DNA from: Pseudomonas sp. URMO17WK12:I11
GTDB taxonomy: Bacteria > Pseudomonadota > Gammaproteobacteria > Pseudomonadales > Pseudomonadaceae
Direction of reading: 5' to 3'
DNA: 64,000 nucleotides
NCBI RefSeq assembly: GCF_007677725.1
Contig: NZ_VEDF01000004.1
Location: forward strand, 434,001-498,000
Shown here: in pieces, positions 33,658 through 42,503 of the stretch
Position numbering within the stretch: position 1 is the first letter of the stretch
Layout of the letters: each line of letters starts with the position of its first letter
Made by a program: the position numbers and the translations under genes
The notes under the pieces: generated by a model
What the model saw: only the letters and a program-made list of their open reading frames with translations
What the model was told of the DNA's origin: nothing
Databases searched by the model: none

Positions 33658-34802
33658 ACACCGTATCGCCACGCCTGGGATTGCGTTGCCCGGCGACAGC
33701 TGCACTGGCGTTTGCCATGGCGCTGGCACTCCCGCAGGCCCAGGCCGCCCAATCGATCTGGCCTGCTCATCACACGGCGCAGTCGGCCATGGTCGCCGAC
33801 TACCGGACCTTGGCCTGCACCAAGCAACCTCCCGCGCCCTACACCGGCAGCCTGCGCCTGCAAAGCAAATACGACCAGCGCGACGCCAGCAAATCGACGC
33901 TGCGCAGCAGCCCGGACGCCGACAGCGAACGCATCGGCAAGCAGGTCAAGCAATTCGTCGGCGGGCTGATCTATGCCAGCAAGCGCTTCCAGAACGCCAA
34001 GAAACCGCAGGATGCCAACATGGCGTTGGCCTGCCAGGACCAGTGGTTGCAGCAGTGGGCCGAGGCCGGCGCACTGCTCAACCCCGACGCCAGCGGCACC
34101 GGTATGGCGGCGCGCAAGTGGGCGCTGGCAGCGATGGCCGGCGCAGTGCTGGCGACCCAGTCGGCCAGCGACGGCAAGTTGCAGCTCAGCGATGCGCAGC
34201 GCCGCTGGTTCGGCCAACTGGGCGAGCGGGTGATCGGCGAGTACGATCCGCGCCGCACGGCCAGCGGTGTGTACTTCAACAACCACGATTACTGGGCGGC
34301 CTGGGCCGTCGCGGCCACCGGCATGCTGATCGGACGCGATGATTTCATCCAGTGGGCCGATGGTAATCTGCGCCGCGGCCTTGCCCAGGCGGTCAAGACC
34401 GGCGACGGCAGCTATGCCTACCTGCCACTGGAGGTGGCGCGTAGCAAGCTGGCCGCCAACTACAGCCAGTATGCCCTGGTGCCACTGGTGTTGCTGTCGG
34501 AGTCGGCGCGGGCCAACGGCCTGCCCTGGAGCGACAGCGACCAGCGCACCTTGGACCTGCTTGCCAACTTCGCCGCGCGCACCGTGCTCGACCCAGATGA
34601 GCTACCCGAACTCAAAGGCCAGTCTCAGGCCGACGTGGCCCCCTACAAGATGGCTTGGCTGATCCCGTTCCTGCAGCGCAATCCGGGCCACGCCTTGGCG
34701 CGCAAGCTGTACGACAGCGAAGACGGCGAGGTGGACAATTACAGCCAGCTCGGCGGTCCGATCAAAGCCTTCTACCCCCCATTGCCCGGATCAAGGAGCT
34801 GA
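33648..34802 (+). CDS. algL: AlgL-like protein with an altered lyase active site
   Basis: A 384-residue exported alpha/alpha-barrel protein of the alginate lyase (PL5) family. It keeps the equivalents of the P. aeruginosa active-site lysine (Lys74 in S-K-Y-D), histidine (His213 in N-N-H-D-Y-W-A-A-W) and tyrosine (Tyr275 in S-Q-Y-A-L-V-P-L). The arginine expected seven residues before that tyrosine is Leu268, and the preceding A-Y-H-N block reads N-Y-S-Q. The alignment has no gap by eye, so lyase activity on mannuronate is doubtful or its substrate has changed. Start is GTG at 33648, with GGAG about 9 nt upstream. AlgL normally clears misrouted polymer from the periplasm. Confidence 0.82.
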   Translation: MPVDTVSPRLGLRCPATAALAFAMALALPQAQAAQSIWPAHHTAQSAMVADYRTLACTKQPPAPYTGSLRLQSKYDQRDASKSTLRSSPDADSERIGKQVKQFVGGLIYASKRFQNAKKPQDANMALACQDQWLQQWAEAGALLNPDASGTGMAARKWALAAMAGAVLATQSASDGKLQLSDAQRRWFGQLGERVIGEYDPRRTASGVYFNNHDYWAAWAVAATGMLIGRDDFIQWADGNLRRGLAQAVKTGDGSYAYLPLEVARSKLAANYSQYALVPLVLLSESARANGLPWSDSDQRTLDLLANFAARTVLDPDELPELKGQSQADVAPYKMAWLIPFLQRNPGHALARKLYDSEDGEVDNYSQLGGPIKAFYPPLPGSRS

Positions 34803-34805
34803 CCG

Positions 34806-36260
34806 ATGGCCGCCCTCGCCCGCTATTCCCTTACCTGCCTGGCTGCGCTGTGCCTGGTGGGCGCCGCCCAAGCTGCCACCCAGAGCCTCACCGCGCAACC
34901 GAGCGTCGACACCCTGCCGCGCGAACAGCGCCAGCTTCAGGTCGATCACCTGCGTCAGCAGGTGCGCCAGGCCGTGGCCTTCGAGCAAGGCGAACGGCAA
35001 CGCCCGACCGGCCGCGCCAGCGTCAGCCTGCAACCGATGTTCTCGGCCCAGGCCGGCAGCTGGCCGTTCGAGCCGTTCGTCAACAACGGGCTGTTCCGCG
35101 CCATCGCCGGCTACCAGTCGCATCACCCGCAAGTGGTGATGCTGCGCGGCGGCAGCATGACCCTGGCGCAATTGCACGATGCGTTGAATGACCCACGGAT
35201 CCTCAAACGCTACAAGGATGGCTACCTGCTCAGCTACCCGCTGATGATCGGCAGCGATGCTGGCCTGGTGCTAGAGGGCACTGCGCTGTACCTGTCGAGT
35301 TTCTCCGGGACGGCGTTGATCAACCAGGGCTGGCTGGGCTTGAACCAGTCGCGCCTGGAAAGCATGGCCGGCGAGCAACCCGGCAGTACCGACCGCGCCT
35401 GGCGGCCGTTCGTGGTGGCGTGGGCGGGCAGTCATACGCAAGTCATCGGCTCGACCCTCAAGCGTCTGGGCTACAACGCCAACCTGTCGCGCGGCCTGAC
35501 CACCGCCCTGAGCACCCAGCAGGCGGCCAACACCCGTCCGGCCACGGTGATCATTCGCGATAGCCAGTTGAGCGAGATGTCCACCGCGGTGGAATTGCAG
35601 CACAGCCAGGCGAGCATCAGCGCCAGCCGGATCGAGCAGTCGCAGCAGTACGCCATCGACGTGCAGAACAGCCAGGTCAACCTGCACGGCAACCAACTGC
35701 GCGGCATCGACAACAACAGCGGGGTGCGCTTGCGCGGCAAGACTCGCGCCGCTGTCGAGGCTAACCTGATCCTCGGCGCGACCAAGGCCGGCATCGAGGT
35801 CAGTGACCAGCAGGGCGCCGTCTTGCTCTCGGGCAACCGCATCGGCGACAGTCGCGGCAATGGCATCCAGCTGCGCAGCCTGGCGCCCACCGCTTCGGCG
35901 CCTTTGGTGATCGACGGCAACCTGCTCGGCAGCAGCCAGGGCAGCGCCCTGGATGCCAGTGAAGTGGGCGCGCTGGCGCTGCTCGACAACCGTATCGGCA
36001 ATACTTCCGAATACGCCATCAGCCTGCGCAACAGCACGCCTCAGGCTGGGCCGCTGATCATCAGCGGCAACCGCCTTGGCCAGGTCGGCAAGGCGCTGCT
36101 GCGTGTCGAAGGCATGCGCGATGTGCTGCTCGGCGGCAACCGCTTCGAGGGCAAGCCATTGCTGCAGAACCTGCTGATCGGCGACCTGTTGCCGGTGCAG
36201 GGGCAATTGCTCGAAGCCACGGTGCGCCAAGGCGAGACGGTGCGGGTCAGGCAACAATAA
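34806..36260 (+). CDS. algG: AlgG-like beta-helix protein lacking the C5-epimerase motif
   Basis: A 484-residue exported right-handed parallel beta-helix protein. It follows AlgG through the first half: V-V-M-L-R-G-G near residue 114, the W-R-P-F-V-V-A-W-A-G-S segment that matches the R-P-F-(L/I)-x-(S)-W-G-G motif, and then regular helix rungs with N-x-L and I-x-D-S repeats. At the place of the Y-G-I-D-P-H-D motif it reads Y-A-I-D-V-Q-N (Asp285 to Asn288), so the catalytic His and second Asp are missing. It is shorter than AlgG (about 540 residues). It probably serves as a structural, polymer-guarding part of the export complex. It is last in the operon instead of sixth. No clear terminator follows. 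Confidence 0.75.
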   Translation: MAALARYSLTCLAALCLVGAAQAATQSLTAQPSVDTLPREQRQLQVDHLRQQVRQAVAFEQGERQRPTGRASVSLQPMFSAQAGSWPFEPFVNNGLFRAIAGYQSHHPQVVMLRGGSMTLAQLHDALNDPRILKRYKDGYLLSYPLMIGSDAGLVLEGTALYLSSFSGTALINQGWLGLNQSRLESMAGEQPGSTDRAWRPFVVAWAGSHTQVIGSTLKRLGYNANLSRGLTTALSTQQAANTRPATVIIRDSQLSEMSTAVELQHSQASISASRIEQSQQYAIDVQNSQVNLHGNQLRGIDNNSGVRLRGKTRAAVEANLILGATKAGIEVSDQQGAVLLSGNRIGDSRGNGIQLRSLAPTASAPLVIDGNLLGSSQGSALDASEVGALALLDNRIGNTSEYAISLRNSTPQAGPLIISGNRLGQVGKALLRVEGMRDVLLGGNRFEGKPLLQNLLIGDLLPVQGQLLEATVRQGETVRVRQQ

Positions 36261-36329
36261 CCCCAACTGCGGCAGCGGCTTGTCCGGCTTCCACTTACGC
36301 CAGTTACGCGGCGAGGAGGCCGGCAAGCT

Positions 36330-36761
36330 TCACGCGATGACCCGCTGCATCCTGACGAAGCAGCCCTCCTCCCCGACCTCGACGAAGCCGTGGCGCTCGT
36401 ACAGCTGGCGCGCCGGGTTGCTCTGAAACACCATCAATCGCAACAGCGGCAAGCGCCGCTGCGCTGTCCAGTCGGCGAGGGTCTCGAGCACCTGGCTGCC
36501 CACCCCCTGGCCTCGATGGGCCGGCAGCAGGTGCAGCTCGCGGATGAACAAGGCTTGGCGGTCCTGGCTGAGGCTGCAGAATCCGAGGGTTTGTCCAGCT
36601 TCGACGACCAACCATTGCTCGCGCCAATCCCAGGCTTGGTCGAAGGCCTCCTCCACCCAGAGCAGATCGAACTGATGGTAGTAAGGCAGCATCGCCCGAC
36701 GCGTCAGGTCCCGCGCGAAGGTGCGATGGCTAGCGCTGGCGGCGATCAGCTGGACGGGCAT
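36330..36761 (-). CDS. GNAT-family N-acetyltransferase
   Basis: A 143-residue protein of the GNAT fold. The acetyl-CoA loop motif A is L-L-P-A-H-R-G-Q-G-V-G-S (about residues 81-92), and a typical R-Q-L-Y-E-R-H-G-F-V-E-V C-terminal segment follows. I chose the ATG at 36761 because GGGAG stands just upstream; longer in-frame starts run into the divergent promoter. Substrate unknown. It converges on the end of the alginate-type operon and is divergent from the phosphate transporter gene. Confidence 0.85.
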   Translation of the reverse strand: MPVQLIAASASHRTFARDLTRRAMLPYYHQFDLLWVEEAFDQAWDWREQWLVVEAGQTLGFCSLSQDRQALFIRELHLLPAHRGQGVGSQVLETLADWTAQRRLPLLRLMVFQSNPARQLYERHGFVEVGEEGCFVRMQRVIA

Positions 36762-36880
36762 CGATATTCTCCCTGAGTCTTTTGCAATCAGCCTAGGTAA
36801 TTCATTGACCGAGGTCACGTGCCTGCGCGCACAACTTTCTATCCTTTGGGCCATTCCCGCCGACGCCCACCGGAGCCCCC

Positions 36881-38479
36881 ATGGCAATCCCGTCGCTGGC
36901 CCATGGCGACCCACGCCCGGACCTCTCCCGCTCGCCAGGGCGGCGCAGCCTGTTGCTGTTCTTCACCGTGCTGCTGGCCGGCATTGCCTACACGGCCTGG
37001 AGCCTGAAGCAGGACGTCAGCGCCAGCGGCACGGTGATCACCACGGTCACGCCGTTCCTGCTGCTGGGCCTGGCGCTGTTGATCGCGCTCGGGTTCGAGT
37101 TCGTCAACGGCTTTCACGACACGGCCAATGCCGTCGCCACGGTGATCTACACCCACGCGTTGCCCGCCTCGGTAGCGGTGGTCTGGTCAGGACTGTGCAA
37201 TTTTCTCGGTGTTTTGCTTTCCAGCGGCGCGGTGGCGTTCGGCATCGTCGCCCTGCTGCCGGTGGAACTGCTGCTGCAGGTGGGGTCGTCCGCCGGCTTC
37301 GCCATGGTCTTCGCCCTGCTGCTGGCCGCCATCATCTGGAACCTCGGCACCTGGTGGCTGGGGCTGCCGGCGTCATCCTCGCACACCTTGATCGGCTCGA
37401 TCATCGGGGTGGGCATCGCCAACGCCTGGATGCACGGGCGCGATGGCGCCAGTGGCGTGGACTGGACGCAGGCCGGCAAGGTCGGCTACGCCCTGCTGTT
37501 TTCGCCGCTGATCGGGTTCGTCTGCGCGGCCCTGCTGTTGCTGGCATTGCGCAGTTTGCTCAAGCACCAGGCGCTGTATCAAGCACCGCAAGGGCGCATG
37601 CCGCCGCCGTGGTGGATCCGCGGGCTGTTGATTCTGACCTGCACCGGCGTGTCGTTCGCCCACGGTTCCAACGACGGGCAAAAAGGCATGGGGCTGATCA
37701 TGCTCATCTTGATAGGCACATTGCCCATGGCTTATGCACTGAACAAGACGGTGCCGCACGAGCAGGCCGCGCAGTTCTGCACGGTGGCTGAACAAACCCG
37801 CCAAGCGCTGGCCCAGTTGGCGCCGGAACCCGCGCCAGCCGACCCGCGCCAGGTGCTCAGCGAGTTCATCGCCGCGCCCACGGCCGGCCCTCTGCCGCTG
37901 CCCGCCCTGACGGCCCTGACCGGTGCGATTGCCGAGCAGGTCAAAAGCTACGGCTCGCTGCAACGGGTACCGGCCGAAGCCATGGCCAACGTGCGCACCG
38001 ACATGTACCTGACCAGCGAAGCCATCCGCCTGATCGACAGGCATCCGCAACAGACGCTGGATTCCGACACGCGCCACCAGCTATTGCAGTTCAAGACGCA
38101 CCTGGACGCTGCCACTCGCTATATCCCACTGTGGGTCAAGGTGGCGGTTGCCCTGGCCTTGGGCCTTGGCACCCTGGTCGGCTGGAAACGCATCGTGGTG
38201 ACCGTGGGCGAGAAGATCGGCAAGACCCACCTGAGCTATGCCCAGGGGGCTTCGGCGGAAATGGTCGCGATGTGCACCATTGGTGCGGCGGATATGTTCG
38301 GGCTACCGGTGTCGACGACGCATGTATTGAGTTCCGGGGTGGCGGGGACCATGATCGCCAACGGCTCGGGCATCCAGAAACGTACGCTGATCAACCTGCT
38401 GCTGGCCTGGGTGCTCACCCTACCGGCAGCGATGCTGTTGGCAGCAGGCCTGTACTGGCTGCTGAACCAGGTTTTCTGA
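36881..38479 (+). CDS. pit: Inorganic phosphate transporter, Pit/PHO4 family
   Basis: A 532-residue membrane protein. Both inverted-repeat signatures of Pit transporters are visible: G-F-H-D-T-A-N-A-V-A-T near residue 78, and P-V-S-T-T-H-V-L-S-S-G-V-A-G near residue 475. Hydrophobic helices flank them, and a soluble central loop spans about residues 295-410. It imports phosphate (as metal phosphate) with protons across the inner membrane. The start is the ATG at 36881 but a ribosome site is weak. It is a single gene, ending near a hairpin shared with the convergent permease gene. Confidence 0.93.
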   Translation: MAIPSLAHGDPRPDLSRSPGRRSLLLFFTVLLAGIAYTAWSLKQDVSASGTVITTVTPFLLLGLALLIALGFEFVNGFHDTANAVATVIYTHALPASVAVVWSGLCNFLGVLLSSGAVAFGIVALLPVELLLQVGSSAGFAMVFALLLAAIIWNLGTWWLGLPASSSHTLIGSIIGVGIANAWMHGRDGASGVDWTQAGKVGYALLFSPLIGFVCAALLLLALRSLLKHQALYQAPQGRMPPPWWIRGLLILTCTGVSFAHGSNDGQKGMGLIMLILIGTLPMAYALNKTVPHEQAAQFCTVAEQTRQALAQLAPEPAPADPRQVLSEFIAAPTAGPLPLPALTALTGAIAEQVKSYGSLQRVPAEAMANVRTDMYLTSEAIRLIDRHPQQTLDSDTRHQLLQFKTHLDAATRYIPLWVKVAVALALGLGTLVGWKRIVVTVGEKIGKTHLSYAQGASAEMVAMCTIGAADMFGLPVSTTHVLSSGVAGTMIANGSGIQKRTLINLLLAWVLTLPAAMLLAAGLYWLLNQVF

Positions 38480-38507
38480 GTGGATAGGCACGCTTGCTGT
38501 TGGAACA

Positions 38508-38524
38508 GGGGCGCAGGACGCCCC
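38508..38524. terminator. Hairpin between the convergent pit and permease genes
   Basis: GGGGCG and CGCCCC pair around a CAGGA loop. No long T run follows on either strand, so it is only a moderate terminator candidate. Confidence 0.4.
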
Positions 38525-38540
38525 CGTTCGAGCAGTTGGC

Positions 38541-39923
38541 TCAAGCGGGCTGGGCCACCGCCCTGCCGCGCTTATGAGTCAGTGCAACCAGCAGAATGAA
38601 CACGGTCACACCAGCGGTCATCAGGGTTTCGTAGCGGTAGGCATCGCTGAACAGCATGTAGCCCAGGACCATGACGATGGTGCCGATCACCAACCAGGTC
38701 AGCCACGGGAACAGCCACATCTTCAATTCCAACGAGCGCCCCTCGCGCTCGGCACGGGCGCGCATGCGCAATTGCGAGACCGCAATCACCAGGTAGACCA
38801 GCAGGGCGATGGCACCGGTGGTCGAGAGTAAGAAGCCGAACACCTTGCCAGGCAGCACGTAGTTGACGAAGCATCCGACAAAGCCTGCCAAGGTCGAACA
38901 CAGGACCGCCACAGTGGGCACGCCGGCACCAGAGATGCGCTTGGTCATGCGCAGCGCCTGTCCGCGGGCACCCAGTGAATAAAGCATGCGCGAGGCGGTG
39001 TACAACCCTGAGTTCATGCAGCTGGTCACCGCCACCAGCACCACCAGGTCGACCAGCAACTTGGCGCCGGGCACGTTCAGCACCTCCAGCGTGCGCTGGA
39101 ACGAACCGACCGCCTTGAGCCCCGGATCGTTCCAGGCCACCAACGACACCACCAGGAAGATCGACGCCAGGTAGAAGATGGCAATGCGGTACACCACCAG
39201 GTTGGTCGCCCGGCGAATCTTGTCCTTGGGGTTGGCCGTTTCATCGGCCGCGATGGTGACGATCTCGGCACCGAAGAACGAGAAGATGGTGATCAGCACG
39301 CCGCCCAGTACGGTGCCCCAACCGTTGGGCATGAAACCACCGCTGTCCCACAGGCGGCTGATGCCTGACACCGGCGCCAAGGGCCAGAAGCCGGACACCG
39401 CGAGGCTGCACACACCGATGAAGGCGACGATGGCGATCACCTTGACCAAGGCGAACCAGTACTCGAATGCTCCAAAATTCTTCACACTGACCAGGTTGCT
39501 TGCCGACAGCACCAGCATGATGACGAAGGCGAACAGCCACGACGGCACCTGCGGGAAATAGGCGTGCAGGATATCGGCACCGGCGATGGCCTCGACCGGA
39601 ATGATCAGCACCCAGAACCACCAGTATAGCCAGCCGATGGTAAACCCTGCCCAAGGGCCGATGGCCTCGCTGGCATAGGTGGAAAACGAGCCGCTGCTGG
39701 GGTTGGCGATGGCCATCTCGCCCAGCATGCGCATCACCAGCAGCACCAGCAGGCCAGTCAGGGCGTAGGACAGCAAGATGGCTGGGCCTGCTGTGGCAAT
39801 GGCATTGGACGAGCCAATGAACAACCCGGCGCCGATGATGCCGGCGATGGAAATCATCGAAACCTGACGCGAGGTCAAGCCGTGCTGCAAGGACCGCTGT
39901 TTCTTATTGTGTAGCGAAGCCAT
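38541..39923 (-). CDS. gabP: Amino acid/GABA permease (APC superfamily)
   Basis: A 460-residue transporter with about twelve membrane helices. It begins M-A-S-L-H-N-K-K, then L-T-S-R-Q-V-S-M-I-S-I-A-G-I-I-G-A-G-L-F-I-G-S-S, the helix-1 signature of AAT-type permeases. A consensus G-A-E-I-V-T-I-A-A-D-E motif lies in the middle. GAGGG stands 6 nt before the ATG at 39923. Divergence from a 4-aminobutyrate-type aminotransferase gene suggests GABA or a related omega-amino acid as substrate; other amino acids are possible. Confidence 0.85.
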   Translation of the reverse strand: MASLHNKKQRSLQHGLTSRQVSMISIAGIIGAGLFIGSSNAIATAGPAILLSYALTGLLVLLVMRMLGEMAIANPSSGSFSTYASEAIGPWAGFTIGWLYWWFWVLIIPVEAIAGADILHAYFPQVPSWLFAFVIMLVLSASNLVSVKNFGAFEYWFALVKVIAIVAFIGVCSLAVSGFWPLAPVSGISRLWDSGGFMPNGWGTVLGGVLITIFSFFGAEIVTIAADETANPKDKIRRATNLVVYRIAIFYLASIFLVVSLVAWNDPGLKAVGSFQRTLEVLNVPGAKLLVDLVVLVAVTSCMNSGLYTASRMLYSLGARGQALRMTKRISGAGVPTVAVLCSTLAGFVGCFVNYVLPGKVFGFLLSTTGAIALLVYLVIAVSQLRMRARAEREGRSLELKMWLFPWLTWLVIGTIVMVLGYMLFSDAYRYETLMTAGVTVFILLVALTHKRGRAVAQPA

Positions 39924-40266
39924 GGAGAACCCTCGAGTGGGTCGGCCGCCGCATGATCCCGCTGCCTGCGACGGCTGAAAGTTGAAGCGCATGTCGGCCA
40001 GTAGGTGCCGGCAGTATCGATTCCAGCGCGCGCGCTCAACAAACGACGTTTTGGAAGTACATGATGCCGCCAAGGAATGAATCCGATATTGGCCATGTAC
40101 TCCCCTGCGCAAGTTCATCGTTCCGAGGCCGGCTTCCTGCATCGCGCCCTGGCCCGCGAAGCGAAGGTTCATGACTGCAGGGAATGATCGCAATCGAATA
40201 ATTCGTTTGCCGTGCGCCCTGGCGGCAGGTTTGGATAGTGACAAAGCCGAACAAGGTCTACCGCCC
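39924..40266. promoter_or_regulatory. Divergent promoter region between permease and aminotransferase genes, with nested inverted repeat at 40057-40100
   Basis: No gene is supportable in this 343-bp gap. It holds a nested inverted repeat: GTACATG at 40057-40063 pairs with CATGTAC at 40094-40100, and inside it GCCAA (about 40069) pairs with TTGGC (about 40089). The outer arms are flanked by GGA(A) and TCC. The symmetry and position suit an operator for a regulator that controls both genes. I could not identify sigma-factor boxes with confidence. Confidence 0.45.
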
Positions 40267-41517
40267 ATGCATCCGCCAAGCATCAGCCAATCGCTCGCCA
40301 TCGTGCACCCGATCACCCTCTCCCATGGCCGCAACGCCGAGGTATGGGATACCGAAGGCAAGCACTACATCGACTTTGTCGGCGGCATCGGCGTGCTCAA
40401 CCTGGGTCATTGCAACCGCGCCGTAGTCGAGGCCATCCAAGCCCAGGCCGGTCGCCTGACCCACTACGCCTTCAACGCAGCTGCACATGAGCCGTACTTG
40501 CAACTGATGGAGCGTTTGTGCCGGTTCGTGCCGGTCAGTTACCCGCTGGCCGGCATGCTCACCAACAGCGGTGCGGAAGCGGCGGAGAACGCACTGAAAG
40601 TGGCCCGTGGCGCCACCGGCAAGCGCGCCATCATCGCCTTCGATGGCGGTTTTCATGGCCGCACCCTGGCTACCCTCAGCCTCAATGGCAAAGTGGCGCC
40701 GTACAAGCAACGAGTCGGGGAGCTGCCAGGCCCGGTGTACCATCTGCCCTACCCCAGTGCCGACAGCGGCATCACCAGCGAGCAAGCGTTCGCGGCGATG
40801 GAGCGCCTGTTCAGCGTCGAGTTGGCAGTGGAGGATGTCGCCGCATTCATCTTCGAGCCGGTGCAGGGCGAAGGCGGCTTCCTAGCCATGGACCCGGGCT
40901 TTGCCCAGGCCCTGCGGGCATTCTGCGACCAGCACGGCATCTTGATCATCATCGATGAGATCCAGTCTGGCTTCGGCCGTACCGGGCAACGCTTCGGCTT
41001 CTCGCGCCTGGGCATCGAACCGGATCTGCTGCTGCTGGCCAAAAGCATCGCTGGCGGTATGCCGCTGGGTGCGTTGCTCGGGCGGCAGGCGTTGCTGGGC
41101 GCATTGCCCAAGGGAGGATTGGGCGGAACCTACTCTGGCAACCCCATCGCCTGCGCCGCGGCATTGGCGAGCCTTGCGCAGATGAGCGATGAAAACCTTG
41201 CCACCTGGGGTGAGCGTCAGGAGCAGAGCATCGTGGGCCGGCATGCACGATGGAAGGCTGAGGGGCTTAGCCCCTTCCTCGGCCGCCTGACCGGCAGCGG
41301 CGCGATGCGCGGCATCGAATTGATCGACAGCGATGGCAACCCGGCGCCGCTGCAGCTGACCAAGGTACTGGATGCGGCAAGGGCCCGTGGCTTGCTGCTG
41401 ATGCCCAGCGGCAAGGCCCGGCACATCATCCGCCTGCTGGCGCCGCTGACCATCGAGGCCGAGGTGCTCGAGCAGGGACTGGATATCCTCGAGCAGTGCC
41501 TGGCTGAACTGGAGTGA
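40267..41517 (+). CDS. gabT: Class III aminotransferase, 4-aminobutyrate-type
   Basis: A 416-residue PLP enzyme. It has the class III signatures: T-N-S-G-A-E-A-A-E-N-A near residue 100, F-H-G-R-T near residue 130, the acidic I-I-D-E-I-Q-S-G-F-G-R-T-G segment near residue 235, and the PLP lysine in L-A-K-S-I-A-G-G-M-P-L-G near residue 260. Such enzymes move the amino group of 4-aminobutyrate or related omega-amino acids to 2-oxoglutarate. The start M-H-P-P-S-I-S is chosen by family length; a longer start at 40171 would lie in the promoter region. The divergent permease supports a role in uptake and use of an amino acid. The exact substrate is not proven. Confidence 0.85.
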   Translation: MHPPSISQSLAIVHPITLSHGRNAEVWDTEGKHYIDFVGGIGVLNLGHCNRAVVEAIQAQAGRLTHYAFNAAAHEPYLQLMERLCRFVPVSYPLAGMLTNSGAEAAENALKVARGATGKRAIIAFDGGFHGRTLATLSLNGKVAPYKQRVGELPGPVYHLPYPSADSGITSEQAFAAMERLFSVELAVEDVAAFIFEPVQGEGGFLAMDPGFAQALRAFCDQHGILIIIDEIQSGFGRTGQRFGFSRLGIEPDLLLLAKSIAGGMPLGALLGRQALLGALPKGGLGGTYSGNPIACAAALASLAQMSDENLATWGERQEQSIVGRHARWKAEGLSPFLGRLTGSGAMRGIELIDSDGNPAPLQLTKVLDAARARGLLLMPSGKARHIIRLLAPLTIEAEVLEQGLDILEQCLAELE

Positions 41518-41520
41518 GGC

Positions 41521-41823
41521 TTACAAGCCCAGCTCTTCAGGGGTGAGCATGTCGGATTCGAAGGCGATCCAGCCGCCTTCGAGTTCGGCATGGCCATTGA
41601 CGATCGGACCGTAGTAGGTCAGGCCGTTCTCCAGGGTCACGCAGATGTGCGTGGCGGATTTTTCGGGGGCCGCGAGCGTACCGACGAAATGCACCTTCTT
41701 CAGGGTTTCGGTGACCGCCTCCAGACCGACGCGCATGCCGGCGTTCTCCGAGGCTTCAGTATCGCCGCCACGGTCCTCGGCGCTGATGGTCACGGTGGCG
41801 GTGTAAGGGTACTGGGTGCTCAA
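41521..41823 (-). CDS. Conserved hypothetical protein (100 residues)
   Basis: A small soluble protein without signal peptide or known motif, starting M-S-T-Q-Y-P-Y-T-A-T-V. It is acidic and beta-rich, with a P-E-E-L-G-L end. It converges with the aminotransferase gene with only 3 nt between stops. I do not recognise the family. Codon use matches the neighbours, which supports a real gene. Confidence 0.6.
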   Translation of the reverse strand: MSTQYPYTATVTISAEDRGGDTEASENAGMRVGLEAVTETLKKVHFVGTLAAPEKSATHICVTLENGLTYYGPIVNGHAELEGGWIAFESDMLTPEELGL

Positions 41824-42005
41824 GCGGGGTTACCTCAAAGGGATGAGTTGGGCGTGAAGGCGCGTAGAGTACGGCAGGTCACCGCTGTTGTCTCTACTGG
41901 GCTCATCAGCACCTCGTGCGCCAAGCGGCAGGCCAGGCCTGCAAAACCGGCCCCGATCTGTTAGGGTGCCGGCCGATGCACGCCACACCACACGAGGACA
42001 CCTGA

Positions 42006-42431
42006 GTGAGCGCCGAACAACCCCTGATCGCCGACCTGTTCGAGGTCGACAAACGCCTGACCCTCAAGCCCGTCGTGGACTTCAACGTTTACCTGCGCAA
42101 CGCCTTCGGCGACGGCCCATGCCGCTGCCATCGCTGCGTCGAAGGCGCCGACCCGAGCAGCTACAGCCATGCGCACAGCTTCACCTTCGATGGCCGTGAG
42201 TGGCACCGACGCTTTGCCAGCACCGCTGGCAGCGACGTGGCCCAGGCCCTGAAAAAGGCCTGGCTGTCGTACACCAAGGCCGATCTGGCCCTGGCCGGCG
42301 TGCTCGACATGACCACCGTCAAGACCTTTACCGAGCTCGCCCTGCATGAGCGGTTGCTGGCGCTGCTGCCAGCCAGTGGCCTGGCCAGCCTGATCGACGG
42401 TCAGTGGATGTTGCACGCCCCGGCCGACTGA
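42006..42431 (+). CDS. Conserved hypothetical protein with a paired-cysteine motif
   Basis: A 141-residue soluble protein starting at GTG 42006 with GAGG 8 nt upstream. The segment G-P-C-R-C-H-R-C near residue 40 carries three closely spaced cysteines that could bind a metal. No known domain was recognised. It lies 72 nt before fusA2 on the same strand and may share its transcript. Confidence 0.6.
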   Translation: MSAEQPLIADLFEVDKRLTLKPVVDFNVYLRNAFGDGPCRCHRCVEGADPSSYSHAHSFTFDGREWHRRFASTAGSDVAQALKKAWLSYTKADLALAGVLDMTTVKTFTELALHERLLALLPASGLASLIDGQWMLHAPAD

Positions 42432-42503
42432 CTGCCGGGCGGTCGGGCAGTATTCTCGCGCTCTGCTAACGTGGGAGAATCCGTATCGCGCAGGTGCTCC
42501 GCC

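Noticed and set aside
23029..36326. Very long minus-strand open frames opposite the alg genes (up to 900 codons)
   Set aside because: These are by-products of GC-rich codon use on the coding strand; the products are His/Gln/Arg/Val-rich and without known domains, while every plus-strand gene matches a family.
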